A program made the position numbers and the translations under genes. Of a DNA stretch of 64,000 bases, positions 42,719-50,640 are shown piece by piece. This DNA is from Cacconaster sp964598495 (GTDB lineage: Bacteria > Bacteroidota > Bacteroidia > Bacteroidales > UBA932): positions 94,765 through 158,764 of the forward strand of contig CAZRBY010000001.1 in the NCBI GenBank assembly GCA_964598495.1, written 5' to 3'. The stretch's first letter is position 1; every line of letters starts with the position of its first letter. The notes beneath the pieces are model-generated. The model was given only the letters and a program-made list of their open reading frames with translations. It was not told where the DNA came from and did no database searches.

Positions 42719-44359
42719 TTATCTGAGAATCTTTGCAAATTCTATATCTGTGAGCATCCTCTTGGCGTAGTCTTCCCTCTTAGCCGCATTCTCAAGCTCT
42801 TTCTTGCAGGTCTCAGCATCACCCTTACGTGCTGCAATAACAGCCTTTAGGTAAGATGCATGAGGGCATTTGCAAGTTACGACTGCCTTTTCAGGCTGTC
42901 CGTTGAGGATATGAGCAAGAGGCTCATTGTGGTCACCTGTACCATTGAGTTTGGTAAGAGCATCTTTGTATCTGCCTTCAAGAATGTCAATAACCGCAGC
43001 GTTAATCTTTGCCTCGGGACGATGACAATCTGCAAACCATTTCAGTGCCTCTGCATTTTTACCTTCACGCATAGCGATAACACCCATGGCGTTCTTGTAA
43101 TAGCAGTTCTTGTTGTCCATCTTCTCGAGAAGAGTCTTGGCTGCGCTGTTCTTCATAAGGTTGAGGTTAACGCAAGCTGCATTGTATTTTGCGCGGTCGC
43201 TGTCGAACTTATTGATAGCCTTAGCGTAGATATTAAGTTTAGCATTGTTGTCTTTCACAAGAGTAGCGGCACGTAGTAGAGCCTCCTCGTCAAGAACGTC
43301 AATATTGGTTTCTACAAGCTCCTTGAGCTCGTCAGCAGTATAGTTGGCATACTCGATGTCAGTGATGAATCTTGCGCGACGAAGTTCGGGAAGAATGGTC
43401 TGTGCAAGTGTTTGATATACCTCGGACATATTCCTGATCTCTCTTTCGCGTACGTTGGAGTCACTGTACATTGATAGAACGCGGAGGATAAGCTCTTTGT
43501 CCTCAATGTTGGAGTTCCTTACCAGTTCCTGAAAACCTTCCCAGTCCTCACCGAGACTCTTGGTGCTTACTGCGCCTGTCTCAAGCTTCTTAGTAAACTG
43601 GTTGAATGCCTTTTCTGCACTCTTTTCACGATTTGCTGAGAGTTTATTGTTGAAATCAACAGCACCTTCGGGAGAAGCATAAGCAACAATTTTGGTGCCC
43701 TTAACCTCTCTGCGTTCATCCTGTGCAAGATCCTTCAGAGCTTGCTCAAAATTCTTGATATCTTCACTTTTGAGCTGTGAGGGGCGTACGGTTGCACTAT
43801 TTACAAGATAGAGAATCTGAGCCTCTTCAGTCTCGGGAATTACTTCCATATAGTTGTCCTTCATCATCTCGTATGCGCCATCAGTCTCAACTAACATATA
43901 GGTAGTGTTGGCACCGTCAGCAATCTTGATGTCAGCGGGGAAGGGGAATTCTTTGCCTTTGTAGAGAACTTTTGCACGAGCTACAAGCTGTGATTTCTCC
44001 ATACCGGGAACATATTCGAAATGAATTCGTTCGCTGATGGTCGCACCATCCTCGGTCACAAGTTTGTAGTTATCGGTAATCTTCTCGCCCTGATATACGA
44101 AAGGCTTGCCCTCAACCTGTCCACCACTGTAAACCAATACTGGAATCACCTCAAGAATTGCCTTCGGATGGAAGTATTCAGCAGGGAATGTAACGTCAAC
44201 AACAGCGTCGATGTTACCCGCAATCACTTCGAGAACCTCAGGATTGCAGTTAATTTTGATCTGGTCGGCGGCTTCAATCATCTTGGAAGGATTGCCGCAG
44301 GAGGCCATAGCTACGGATACGAAAGCTATGAGCATAAGATTGATGATGTTTTTTCTCAT
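42719..44359 (-). CDS. OmpA-like/TPR lipoprotein
   Basis: About 546 residues from ATG 44359, with a lipobox MASC at Cys21. The N-terminal half has immunoglobulin-like beta segments. A middle region (about 200-290) resembles the OmpA peptidoglycan-binding core, with VAYASPEGAVDFNNKLSANREK. The C-terminal third carries tetratricopeptide-type helices ending in a Lys/Glu-rich tail. Such outer-membrane lipoproteins link the membrane to peptidoglycan. It is divergent from the sigma-54 regulator and closed by two stem-loops. Sixteen in-frame codons upstream are possible but contain no better signal. Confidence 0.75.
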   Translation of the reverse strand: MRKNIINLMLIAFVSVAMASCGNPSKMIEAADQIKINCNPEVLEVIAGNIDAVVDVTFPAEYFHPKAILEVIPVLVYSGGQVEGKPFVYQGEKITDNYKLVTEDGATISERIHFEYVPGMEKSQLVARAKVLYKGKEFPFPADIKIADGANTTYMLVETDGAYEMMKDNYMEVIPETEEAQILYLVNSATVRPSQLKSEDIKNFEQALKDLAQDERREVKGTKIVAYASPEGAVDFNNKLSANREKSAEKAFNQFTKKLETGAVSTKSLGEDWEGFQELVRNSNIEDKELILRVLSMYSDSNVREREIRNMSEVYQTLAQTILPELRRARFITDIEYANYTADELKELVETNIDVLDEEALLRAATLVKDNNAKLNIYAKAINKFDSDRAKYNAACVNLNLMKNSAAKTLLEKMDNKNCYYKNAMGVIAMREGKNAEALKWFADCHRPEAKINAAVIDILEGRYKDALTKLNGTGDHNEPLAHILNGQPEKAVVTCKCPHASYLKAVIAARKGDAETCKKELENAAKREDYAKRMLTDIEFAKILR

Positions 44360-44417
44360 AAATATTGAAATTGTTTTTGTTGAAATAATTCTTGGTAAAT
44401 AATTATGTTTTATCATA

Positions 44418-44448
44418 CAAATATAATGATAATTTTTTTCAGATAAAA
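44418..44448 (-). promoter_or_regulatory. Promoter of the OmpA/TPR lipoprotein gene
   Basis: Minus strand: TTTT (44448-44445), 19 bases, TATATTTG (44425-44418). The -7 is an exact match and the -33 is one base off TTTG. The leader to the ATG at 44359 is about 58 bases. Confidence 0.55.
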
Positions 44449-44453
44449 ATTTA

Positions 44454-44461
44454 TAACTTTG
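44454..44461 (+). promoter_or_regulatory. Candidate -7 element of the sigma-54 regulator, near the start codon
   Basis: TAACTTTG matches TAnnTTTG exactly and ends five bases before the ATG at 44467, suggesting a leaderless or nearly leaderless mRNA. No -33 TTTG is at 19-21 bases. Confidence 0.5.
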
Positions 44462-44466
44462 CAACT

Positions 44467-45714
44467 ATGGATTTAAGGCAAATTAAAGATAAATATCAGA
44501 TTATAGGCAAAGATCCGGGGCTTGACAGAGCCATTGAAGCAGCGGTCAACGTCGCTTCGACCGACCTATCCGTGATAGTGACAGGCGAAAGCGGTGTTGG
44601 AAAGGAGTATATCCCGAGGATTATCCACGACCACTCTCCCCGCAAGCATAAACGCTATATAGCAGTCAACTGCGGAGCAATTCCCGAAGGAACGATAGAT
44701 TCCGAGCTTTTCGGCCATGAAAAGGGTGCTTTTACCGGAGCTGTAGAGAGCCGTAAAGGTTATTTTGAAGAGGCGGACGGCGGAACGATCTTCCTTGATG
44801 AGGTTGCAGAACTTCCGGTCGGTACCCAGGTGCGCCTGCTCAGAGTCCTTCAGAACGGCGAGTTTATAAGGGTGGGATCTTCCAAGGTACAGAAAACCGA
44901 TGTGAGAGTGATTGCAGCTACCAATATCCACCTCGACCGTGCGGTTGCAGCCGGCAAATTCAGGCGCGACCTTTACTATCGTCTCAATACCGTACCAATA
45001 GTGATGCCTCCGCTCAGGGAGCGCAAGGAGGACATCCGTATGCTCTTCCGTAAGTTTGCAAGCGACTTTGCAGACAAATACACAATGCAGCCGGTGCGTC
45101 TCGACGATGAAGCGATGAGACTTCTTGAGAACTACCAGTGGCCCGGCAACATTCGCCAGCTAAAAAGTGTTACCGAGCGTATATCGATTATGGAGACGGA
45201 TCGTTTGATTACCGCAGAAATGCTTTCTGCCTACCTTCCGCAAGATCATTCCTCTCAAATGCCGGTTCTGTCTACCGGTTTTTCGGATGGTTGCTCCGAT
45301 CCATACAGGGAATTTCTAATCCAACTCTATGCTCAGTACCAACAGTTGAGAATTGATGTTGATGAACTTACCCGCATTGTCAAGGGTGGTGCTCCTACTG
45401 CACAAATGCCACCGTCTGCGACTATTGACCACACCCATATGCTCACTGAGGGAACCGAGGTGCGAGGTACGGGGTGCGAGGTACGGGGTACGGGGTTCGA
45501 GGTGCGGGATGCGGGTTCCGTAATTGAGGTTGAGGATGTGGAGAATGTTTCAGAATCTCATGAGGAGAATCCACTCACTCTGGATCAAATCACCTGCAAG
45601 GCAATTGCGGAAGCGCTTGAGCGCAACGGTAACAATCGTGAAAAGGCTGCTGCGGAACTTGGTATCTCGGCACGCACCATCTATAGGAAGATCAAAGAAT
45701 TCAATCTTGAATAA
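44467..45714 (+). CDS. Sigma-54-dependent transcriptional activator
   Basis: A 415-residue bacterial enhancer-binding protein without a receiver domain, so it is probably always active or controlled by a partner. AAA+ motifs: Walker A GESGVGKE at 40-47, the sigma-54 contact loop GAFTGA at 87-92, and Walker B TIFLDEV at 107-113. The C-terminal Fis-type helix-turn-helix is KAAAELGISARTIYRKI near residue 395. Between the two domains, residues 331-351 are encoded by nine 7-base repeats. The next genes, lptE, a TPR protein and secG, keep an order common in Bacteroidetes. ATG 44467 is chosen over an upstream start because it follows the -7 element. Confidence 0.92.
   Translation: MDLRQIKDKYQIIGKDPGLDRAIEAAVNVASTDLSVIVTGESGVGKEYIPRIIHDHSPRKHKRYIAVNCGAIPEGTIDSELFGHEKGAFTGAVESRKGYFEEADGGTIFLDEVAELPVGTQVRLLRVLQNGEFIRVGSSKVQKTDVRVIAATNIHLDRAVAAGKFRRDLYYRLNTVPIVMPPLRERKEDIRMLFRKFASDFADKYTMQPVRLDDEAMRLLENYQWPGNIRQLKSVTERISIMETDRLITAEMLSAYLPQDHSSQMPVLSTGFSDGCSDPYREFLIQLYAQYQQLRIDVDELTRIVKGGAPTAQMPPSATIDHTHMLTEGTEVRGTGCEVRGTGFEVRDAGSVIEVEDVENVSESHEENPLTLDQITCKAIAEALERNGNNREKAAAELGISARTIYRKIKEFNLE
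45457..45519 (+). repeat. In-frame heptanucleotide repeat inside the sigma-54 regulator
   Basis: Nine 7-base units, consensus G(A/G)GGT(A/G)C, span exactly 63 bases (21 codons) and encode a triplicated heptapeptide EVRGTGC/EVRGTGF/EVRDAGS. Because only multiples of three units keep the frame, loss or gain of one or two units would cut off the DNA-binding domain. The same heptamer family lies upstream of mrp at 32111-32152. Confidence 0.92.
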
Positions 45715-45722
45715 GAGACAAA

Positions 45723-46241
45723 ATGAAACGAATATCCAATATATTGCTTCCTCTGATTGCATTTTTTGCGACAACCTGTCTGGCTACAGGATGCTGGATT
45801 TACTCTTTCAGCGGAACATCCATTCAGCCGGATGTCAAAACAATATGTATAGAACCGGTCCAGAATAAGGCTCTCAAGATCAATCCTTCACTTGCAAACT
45901 CTCTGCATGAGGCACTTTCGGACAAATATCGCAAACTTACCAGTCTCGAACAAGTGGAGGACGCCGGAGATCTATTTGTGCTGGCCATCATTGAGGGCTA
46001 CGATGTCTCCCCAACAGCAATTACCGCTGATGAGGTGGCCGCTAAAAACCGTCTCACGGTCACCGTGAAAGTTAAGTTTGTAAATGAGAAGCATCCGGAG
46101 GAAAATTTTGAGAAGAATTTTGCGGGGTATGAAGATTATGATTCGGAACGTTCTCTTGACGAAGTCGAAGCCACGCTTTGCGACACGATAATTGAAAAAA
46201 TCGTGGAAGATATATTTAATGCTACCGTTGCCAACTGGTAA
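45723..46241 (+). CDS. lptE: LPS assembly lipoprotein LptE family
   Basis: LptE plugs the LptD barrel in the outer membrane and delivers lipopolysaccharide to the surface. The 172-residue protein has a signal peptide with a Cys at the cleavage site (ATGCWIYSFSG), then the Bacteroidetes LptE pattern: IKTICIEP-like (here VKTICIEPVQN), a NPSLANSLHEALSDKY helix, and NRLTVTVKVKF strands. The order sigma-54 regulator, lptE, TPR gene, secG is conserved in Bacteroidetes and supports the call. It starts 8 bases after the regulator. Confidence 0.88.
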   Translation: MKRISNILLPLIAFFATTCLATGCWIYSFSGTSIQPDVKTICIEPVQNKALKINPSLANSLHEALSDKYRKLTSLEQVEDAGDLFVLAIIEGYDVSPTAITADEVAAKNRLTVTVKVKFVNEKHPEENFEKNFAGYEDYDSERSLDEVEATLCDTIIEKIVEDIFNATVANW

Positions 46242-46254
46242 CACATTTTTATAG

Positions 46255-46830
46255 ATGGAACTTAAAAAGCTCTCCATATTCGAACTGGAAGAACTGCTGG
46301 AATTCTACCCATGGTTCGTGGTCGTGCGCAAGGAACTTTTCCTTCGCAAAGGTAACGCCGGTGATGAAGCACTTCAAAGAGCTGTTGCCGCGGCAGGGAT
46401 ACACCTTCTTAGCCGTGCCTATTTTCTAAAGTCGGTAAAGGAGTCCGTCAAAGAGCGTTTTAATGAGGATCTTATCATAGGAAAACCCTCTCAAGCCGAA
46501 CATCGGCTGAAATACTATGTTGTAGGAGGAGACTATTTCAGTCAGGATGATTTCAAGGAACTGGAGCTTAGCGGAGAGGCATTTAAGGAGACTTTTAAGA
46601 TCAACCCGATCTCTTCAACACTCAGTTCGCTGCCCGATTTTGATTGTGAAAAGAGAGATTCTACTGAAGATGATTCCGACCAGTTCTGCACAGAAACTCT
46701 TGCAAGAATCTATGTGGAGCAGGAGTTTTATAATCAAGCACTTTCAATTTATGAGAAACTAATTTTGTTATATCCGGAAAAAAGTGCTTACTTTGCGTCC
46801 CTTATAGAAAATGTTAAAATATTAAAATAA
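46255..46830 (+). CDS. Helical TPR-like protein between lptE and secG
   Basis: A 191-residue protein without signal peptide. The N-terminus FELEELLEFYPWFVVVRKEL is a pattern typical of the small protein found at this position in Bacteroidetes. The C-terminus TLARIYVEQEFYNQALSIYEKLI is a tetratricopeptide motif. Its function is unknown. Its stop lies 6 bases before secG, so it is co-transcribed. Confidence 0.75.
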   Translation: MELKKLSIFELEELLEFYPWFVVVRKELFLRKGNAGDEALQRAVAAAGIHLLSRAYFLKSVKESVKERFNEDLIIGKPSQAEHRLKYYVVGGDYFSQDDFKELELSGEAFKETFKINPISSTLSSLPDFDCEKRDSTEDDSDQFCTETLARIYVEQEFYNQALSIYEKLILLYPEKSAYFASLIENVKILK

Positions 46831-46836
46831 AAAATC

Positions 46837-47199
46837 ATGCAAGCAGCATACGTTACAGTCTCTATTATTATAGTGGTATTGAGTATCCTACTGACCCTCG
46901 TTGTTTTGATTCAGAACTCCAAAGGCGGCGGACTTGCAGCCAATTTTGCAACAGGCAACCAAGCATTCGGCGTACGTCAGACGGCTGACTTTCTTGAGAA
47001 GATCACTTGGGGTCTGGCAGTTTCAATTCTGGTTCTTTGCGTAGTTGCCACATTCCTCATTCCTACCAGGAATTCTTCAGGTTCAAAACTCAGAGATGCC
47101 ATTGAACAGCAAGTGACAACTGAAGGTACTCCTATTGTTAACCCTGAAGTTGCAGTTCCTGAAGAACTTCCGACTACTCCGGATGGTGATGATAATTAG
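46837..47199 (+). CDS. secG: Preprotein translocase subunit SecG
   Basis: Small inner-membrane component of SecYEG. The 120-residue protein has two hydrophobic helices (about 5-25 and 58-78), with the conserved loop VLIQNSKGGGLAANF between them. The C-terminal tail is acidic and likely disordered. A rho-independent terminator at 47221-47249 closes the lptE-TPR-secG group. Confidence 0.93.
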   Translation: MQAAYVTVSIIIVVLSILLTLVVLIQNSKGGGLAANFATGNQAFGVRQTADFLEKITWGLAVSILVLCVVATFLIPTRNSSGSKLRDAIEQQVTTEGTPIVNPEVAVPEELPTTPDGDDN

Positions 47200-47220
47200 T
47201 AGGAAAGGTACGTCTAAAAG

Positions 47221-47249
47221 AAAAAGTGACGATTTTGTCGCTTTTTTTT
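47221..47249 (+). terminator. Rho-independent terminator after secG
   Basis: AAAAAGTGAC (47221-47230), loop GATTTT, GTCGCTTTTT (47237-47246) and more T, pairing with one G-T wobble. Confidence 0.85.
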
Positions 47250-47291
47250 AAAAAACAATACTTTGTAATGCAAGGTATTTAAAAAAATATA

Positions 47292-47299
47292 TATATTTG
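47292..47299 (+). promoter_or_regulatory. Candidate -7 element of the PspC-PadR-PspC cassette
   Basis: TATATTTG matches TAnnTTTG and lies 57 bases before the PspC gene at 47357. A TTTG at 47262-47265 is 26 bases upstream, longer than the usual spacing. Confidence 0.4.
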
Positions 47300-47356
47300 C
47301 ATCGCAATATTACTTGCATAACCCACAATATTATTAAATCAAACAGTAAAGCAACT

Positions 47357-47941
47357 ATGAAAAAAGTAGTTAATGTAGGCATCGGAGGCAGAACTTTTGT
47401 CCTGGAAGAGGATGCTCACAGCAGAATGGAATCTTACCTCTCATCATTCAAATCCAAGATCAATATGGGTTTTCAGGAAAATGAAGTGATGGATGACCTC
47501 GAAATGAGGATAGCAGATCTCTTTGAGGCTAAAATCGGTTCCAGAAGTGAAGTAGTCACTCTCCAGATGGTTGAGGAGATTATCTCGCGTCTCGGTATGC
47601 CCGACGGCAGCTCCCCTTTTGAAAAAGGAGAAGAGACATCATCCTCTGCTTCCGCATCGGCGGAGAGCAAAGGTCCCCGCAAATTTTACCGTGATCCTGA
47701 CAATCGCGCTATTGGCGGTGTCTGCAGCGGTCTCGCCCAGTATCTTAATATTGACGTCGTACTTGTGCGTATTCTCTTTGTGGTGCTCACCCTTCTCGGC
47801 AGCGCCGGTATATGGGTATATATCATCCTCTGGATCGTGGCTCCCAAAGCCGTAACGGCTGCACAGAAATGCGAGATGAGAGGTTGGCCTGTCACAGCGG
47901 AGAACATCAGAAGGGCATCGCAGTCACAAAACAGAAAATAA
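47357..47941 (+). CDS. PspC-domain membrane protein, first copy
   Basis: About 194 residues from ATG 47357 (MKKVVNVGIGGRTFVLEED). The N-terminal half is a soluble domain shared with the second copy (GFQENEVMDDLEMRIADLFE). The C-terminal half is a PspC domain: FYRDPDNRAIGGVCSGLAQY, the hallmark, followed by two membrane helices. PspC proteins sense membrane stress in other bacteria. The earlier open frame start at 47297 runs through the -7 element and is rejected. Six bases separate it from the PadR gene. Confidence 0.88.
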   Translation: MKKVVNVGIGGRTFVLEEDAHSRMESYLSSFKSKINMGFQENEVMDDLEMRIADLFEAKIGSRSEVVTLQMVEEIISRLGMPDGSSPFEKGEETSSSASASAESKGPRKFYRDPDNRAIGGVCSGLAQYLNIDVVLVRILFVVLTLLGSAGIWVYIILWIVAPKAVTAAQKCEMRGWPVTAENIRRASQSQNRK

Positions 47942-47946
47942 CGGTT

Positions 47947-48276
47947 ATGGAACACATTGTTGACAACATTAAATCACAGATGAGGAAGGGATTGCTGGAA
48001 TATTGCATCCTCCTTATCCTCAATAAAAAAGAGGCCTACGCCTCCTCAATCATCGAGGAGCTTAAGCAGGCCAACATGATTGTGGTGGAGGGGACCCTCT
48101 ACCCGCTCCTTATACGCCAAAAGAATCAGGGGCTGCTCAACTATCGCTGGGAAGAATCCACACAGGGGCCTCCGCGCAAATATTATATGATTACTGACAA
48201 GGGACGCTCGTTAATATCTGAGATGGATCTCGCCTGGCAGGAAATAGTATCCACAATTGAAACAATCAGAAAATGA
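47947..48276 (+). CDS. PadR-family transcriptional regulator
   Basis: A 109-residue winged-helix regulator from ATG 47947. It shows MRKGLLEYCILLILNKKEAYA, VVEGTLYPLLIRQKNQGLL (the recognition helix and wing), and GPPRKYYMITDKGR, all typical PadR features. Placed between two PspC genes with a 4-base overlap to the second, it probably represses the cassette in response to an unknown signal. Confidence 0.9.
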   Translation: MEHIVDNIKSQMRKGLLEYCILLILNKKEAYASSIIEELKQANMIVVEGTLYPLLIRQKNQGLLNYRWEESTQGPPRKYYMITDKGRSLISEMDLAWQEIVSTIETIRK

Positions 48277-49295
48277 AAAAGGTAGAAAAAGTAAGCATCG
48301 GCAGATATGCATTTACCCTCTATGAGGATGCATATCACAAGGCATCAGAGTACCTTGACGAGCTCCATGGCTATTATTCAAACAGGCAAGGCGGCAGCGA
48401 AGTGATGGAGGGTATAGAGGAGAGAATGGCAGAGCTGCTACTTGAAAAATGCGGTCCCGGAGGCATCGTGAGTTCAGAGATGATAGAAGAAGTGATCTCT
48501 ATTCTCGGTCGTCCGGAAGTTATAGAAGATGCGGATTCTGATGGCTCCGGTAGCAGTAATCTCCACTACAATGCCAAGAAAAAGCTTTTCCGTGACCCCT
48601 CCTCAAGGATTCTGGGTGGCGTCAGCAGTGGTCTGGCGACCTATTTCAATATTGAAACGGCGCTGGTTAGAGTTATATGGATGGTGCTTTGGTTTGTCTT
48701 TTCCTCGGCCGGAGCCTTTACGCTCCCTGCATTTGGCGGAGCATTCATACCCATCGTATATATAATAATGTGGATAGTAATCCCCCCTGCCAAAACTGTG
48801 CAGCAGCGTTGTCAGATGAGGGGTGAAGATGGCACGCTCGGCGACCTGGAGAAGAATATTGCCAAGGGAGCTGACTATGTAGGCCGCAAGGCGAAGGAGA
48901 TAGGCAACTCTGATTTCTGGAAAACTATAGGTAGAGTACTCGGTGTTATTATCGGCATGATTTTGCTCTTCATAGGAGTTTCGGGTCTGATGGTAGGTGC
49001 TGTAAGTCTGTTCGGCATCACTTTCTTCAACAGTACCATACTTAATATGGGGTTGGATTGGCTTTCCGAGTATGCTCCGATATTTTCGTTGAGTGTGCCT
49101 ATATTACTGCTCAAGATTGTCATGGTGCTTGTAGTATTTTTGCCCTTCGTCGGGATGATGTACGGCGGTATCCAGTTGATTTTCGGCTTCAATTCCCCCA
49201 GATGGAGGCCCGGCCTGATCATTTTCATCATTTGGATGATTGCGCTCATAGCACTTGTCGTGCTGGGCCTTGCAGGAATCTTTTCAGTAGGATGA
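48273..49295 (+). CDS. PspC-domain membrane protein, second copy with extra helices
   Basis: A 340-residue protein. The same N-terminal domain as the first copy (FTLYEDAYHKASEYLDELHG, VMEGIEERMAELLLEK) and PspC core (LFRDPSSRILGGVSSGLATY) are followed by about four more hydrophobic helices. It overlaps the PadR gene by 4 bases (ATGA), so the three genes form one transcription unit. Function is unknown; a role in membrane stress is inferred from the domain. Confidence 0.85.
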   Translation: MKKVEKVSIGRYAFTLYEDAYHKASEYLDELHGYYSNRQGGSEVMEGIEERMAELLLEKCGPGGIVSSEMIEEVISILGRPEVIEDADSDGSGSSNLHYNAKKKLFRDPSSRILGGVSSGLATYFNIETALVRVIWMVLWFVFSSAGAFTLPAFGGAFIPIVYIIMWIVIPPAKTVQQRCQMRGEDGTLGDLEKNIAKGADYVGRKAKEIGNSDFWKTIGRVLGVIIGMILLFIGVSGLMVGAVSLFGITFFNSTILNMGLDWLSEYAPIFSLSVPILLLKIVMVLVVFLPFVGMMYGGIQLIFGFNSPRWRPGLIIFIIWMIALIALVVLGLAGIFSVG

Positions 49296-49393
49296 TTTTT
49301 ACGTAGAGTATAATTTTATTGGTTAATTAAACCTTTTAAAACTATTTTAGTCAAAGATATGACTATTCGTTAGTTTTTCTTAGGTTAAGTGAG

Positions 49394-49429
49394 GGGGGCT
49401 GCACCATTTCCAATTCTGGTGCAGCCCCC
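49394..49429. terminator. Strong stem-loop between convergent genes
   Basis: A 13-base perfect stem: GGGGGCTGCACCA (49394-49406), 10-base loop, TGGTGCAGCCCCC (49417-49429). There is no T tract on either side, so it may terminate both transcripts by another route or protect mRNA 3' ends. Confidence 0.7.
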
Positions 49430-49478
49430 TGAATTTATATACCCTTTATATCTTTCGGGAGATAATTTGTACCACCGC

Positions 49479-50615
49479 TTAGAGGCTCTTGCAGAACTCT
49501 GTCAACGCTTTTGCAAACGATGTCCAGGACATTATCTCTTTGACTTTACGAATATTATCCACAAAGATGGATTTCTCGGGATGATTGAAGTAGGACTCTA
49601 TGGCACGTACAACACCTTCGGCTGAGATTTCATCAGCCAATATGCCGATGCCGGGCTCTTCTATACTCTCTTCGAGACCACCTGTCCGAGTAGCTACCAC
49701 CGGTATCTCGAAATGAAGCGATACTGCGGTGATGCCACTCTGTGTAGCACTTTTGTAGGGGAGAACGCAAAGATCGGATGCAGAAAAGAATGCCGGTACT
49801 TCATCGTCGTCGATATATCTGTTGAAGATTACTATACGTTCGGCTAAAGAGGGATTTTCGACAATCAGATTTTCTATCTGTTCCTGATATTTGTCAAAAC
49901 TGCCATAACTCTCGCCGGCAATGATCAGACGATAACCATCATCGAGGCACCCCATTGCTTCTATCAGCAAATCAAGCCCTTTGTAATCGCGGATAAGTCC
50001 AAAAAAAAGCAGATTTTTTTTGTCCGGCTTGATCCCAAGTCTTTCGCAAGCTTTATCTTTTTCCATTTTTGCTCCAAAGTGGTCGTAGGGAGGATGAGGC
50101 TGAAGGATATAAGGCTTTTCCGGAGTTAGACCGAGCATATCGCCAAGTACGGAGCTGCTCATTGCAATACATCCGTCGCACTGTTTTATGAACCATTTTG
50201 CAAAGGGTTTGTCAAAGAATTTTCTTTCGTGCGGGATAACGTTATCAAGAATTGCGATCACTTTGATGCCCTTTTTTCTGAGTAATCTTGCCACCGTTCC
50301 CAATGCCGGAGCAAGATATGAGACCCAGTATCTCATCACGACTACATCCGGTTCCAGATTTGCTATTTTTTTTGCAGTACTGAAATATGAGAAGGGATTG
50401 ATGGAGTCCAGTACGGCAATGCTCTCTATCACTTTTGCATTATCCCGCTCCGTTACATATTGTGTTTTACCGGGGAAAAGAAGCGAAGGGTATTGTCTGC
50501 TGAAGGTAAAAGCCTTAACCTGATGATCCTTTGCAAGTTCTTCATAAAGATTGGCATTGAACTGGGCGATGCCTCCCCTGTAAGGGTAAAAAGTGGAGAG
50601 AAATGCTATTTTCAT
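49479..50615 (-). CDS. Glycosyltransferase family 4 (GT-B fold)
   Basis: A 378-residue retaining glycosyltransferase. The N-terminal Gly-rich FYPYRGGIAQFNANLY binds acceptor, and the C-terminal GT4 region has LLFFGLIRDYKGLDLLIEA and the EX7E-type site PYKSATQSGITAVSLHFEIP. Donor and acceptor are unknown; no sugar-biosynthesis cluster surrounds it. A -7 element lies 7 bases upstream of the ATG. Confidence 0.88.
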   Translation of the reverse strand: MKIAFLSTFYPYRGGIAQFNANLYEELAKDHQVKAFTFSRQYPSLLFPGKTQYVTERDNAKVIESIAVLDSINPFSYFSTAKKIANLEPDVVVMRYWVSYLAPALGTVARLLRKKGIKVIAILDNVIPHERKFFDKPFAKWFIKQCDGCIAMSSSVLGDMLGLTPEKPYILQPHPPYDHFGAKMEKDKACERLGIKPDKKNLLFFGLIRDYKGLDLLIEAMGCLDDGYRLIIAGESYGSFDKYQEQIENLIVENPSLAERIVIFNRYIDDDEVPAFFSASDLCVLPYKSATQSGITAVSLHFEIPVVATRTGGLEESIEEPGIGILADEISAEGVVRAIESYFNHPEKSIFVDNIRKVKEIMSWTSFAKALTEFCKSL

Positions 50616-50622
50616 AATAATG

Positions 50623-50630
50623 CAAATATA
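50623..50630 (-). promoter_or_regulatory. Candidate -7 element of the glycosyltransferase gene
   Basis: Minus-strand TATATTTG, an exact match, ending 7 bases before the ATG at 50615, again a near-leaderless arrangement. Confidence 0.45.
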
Positions 50631-50640
50631 ACAAATAATA

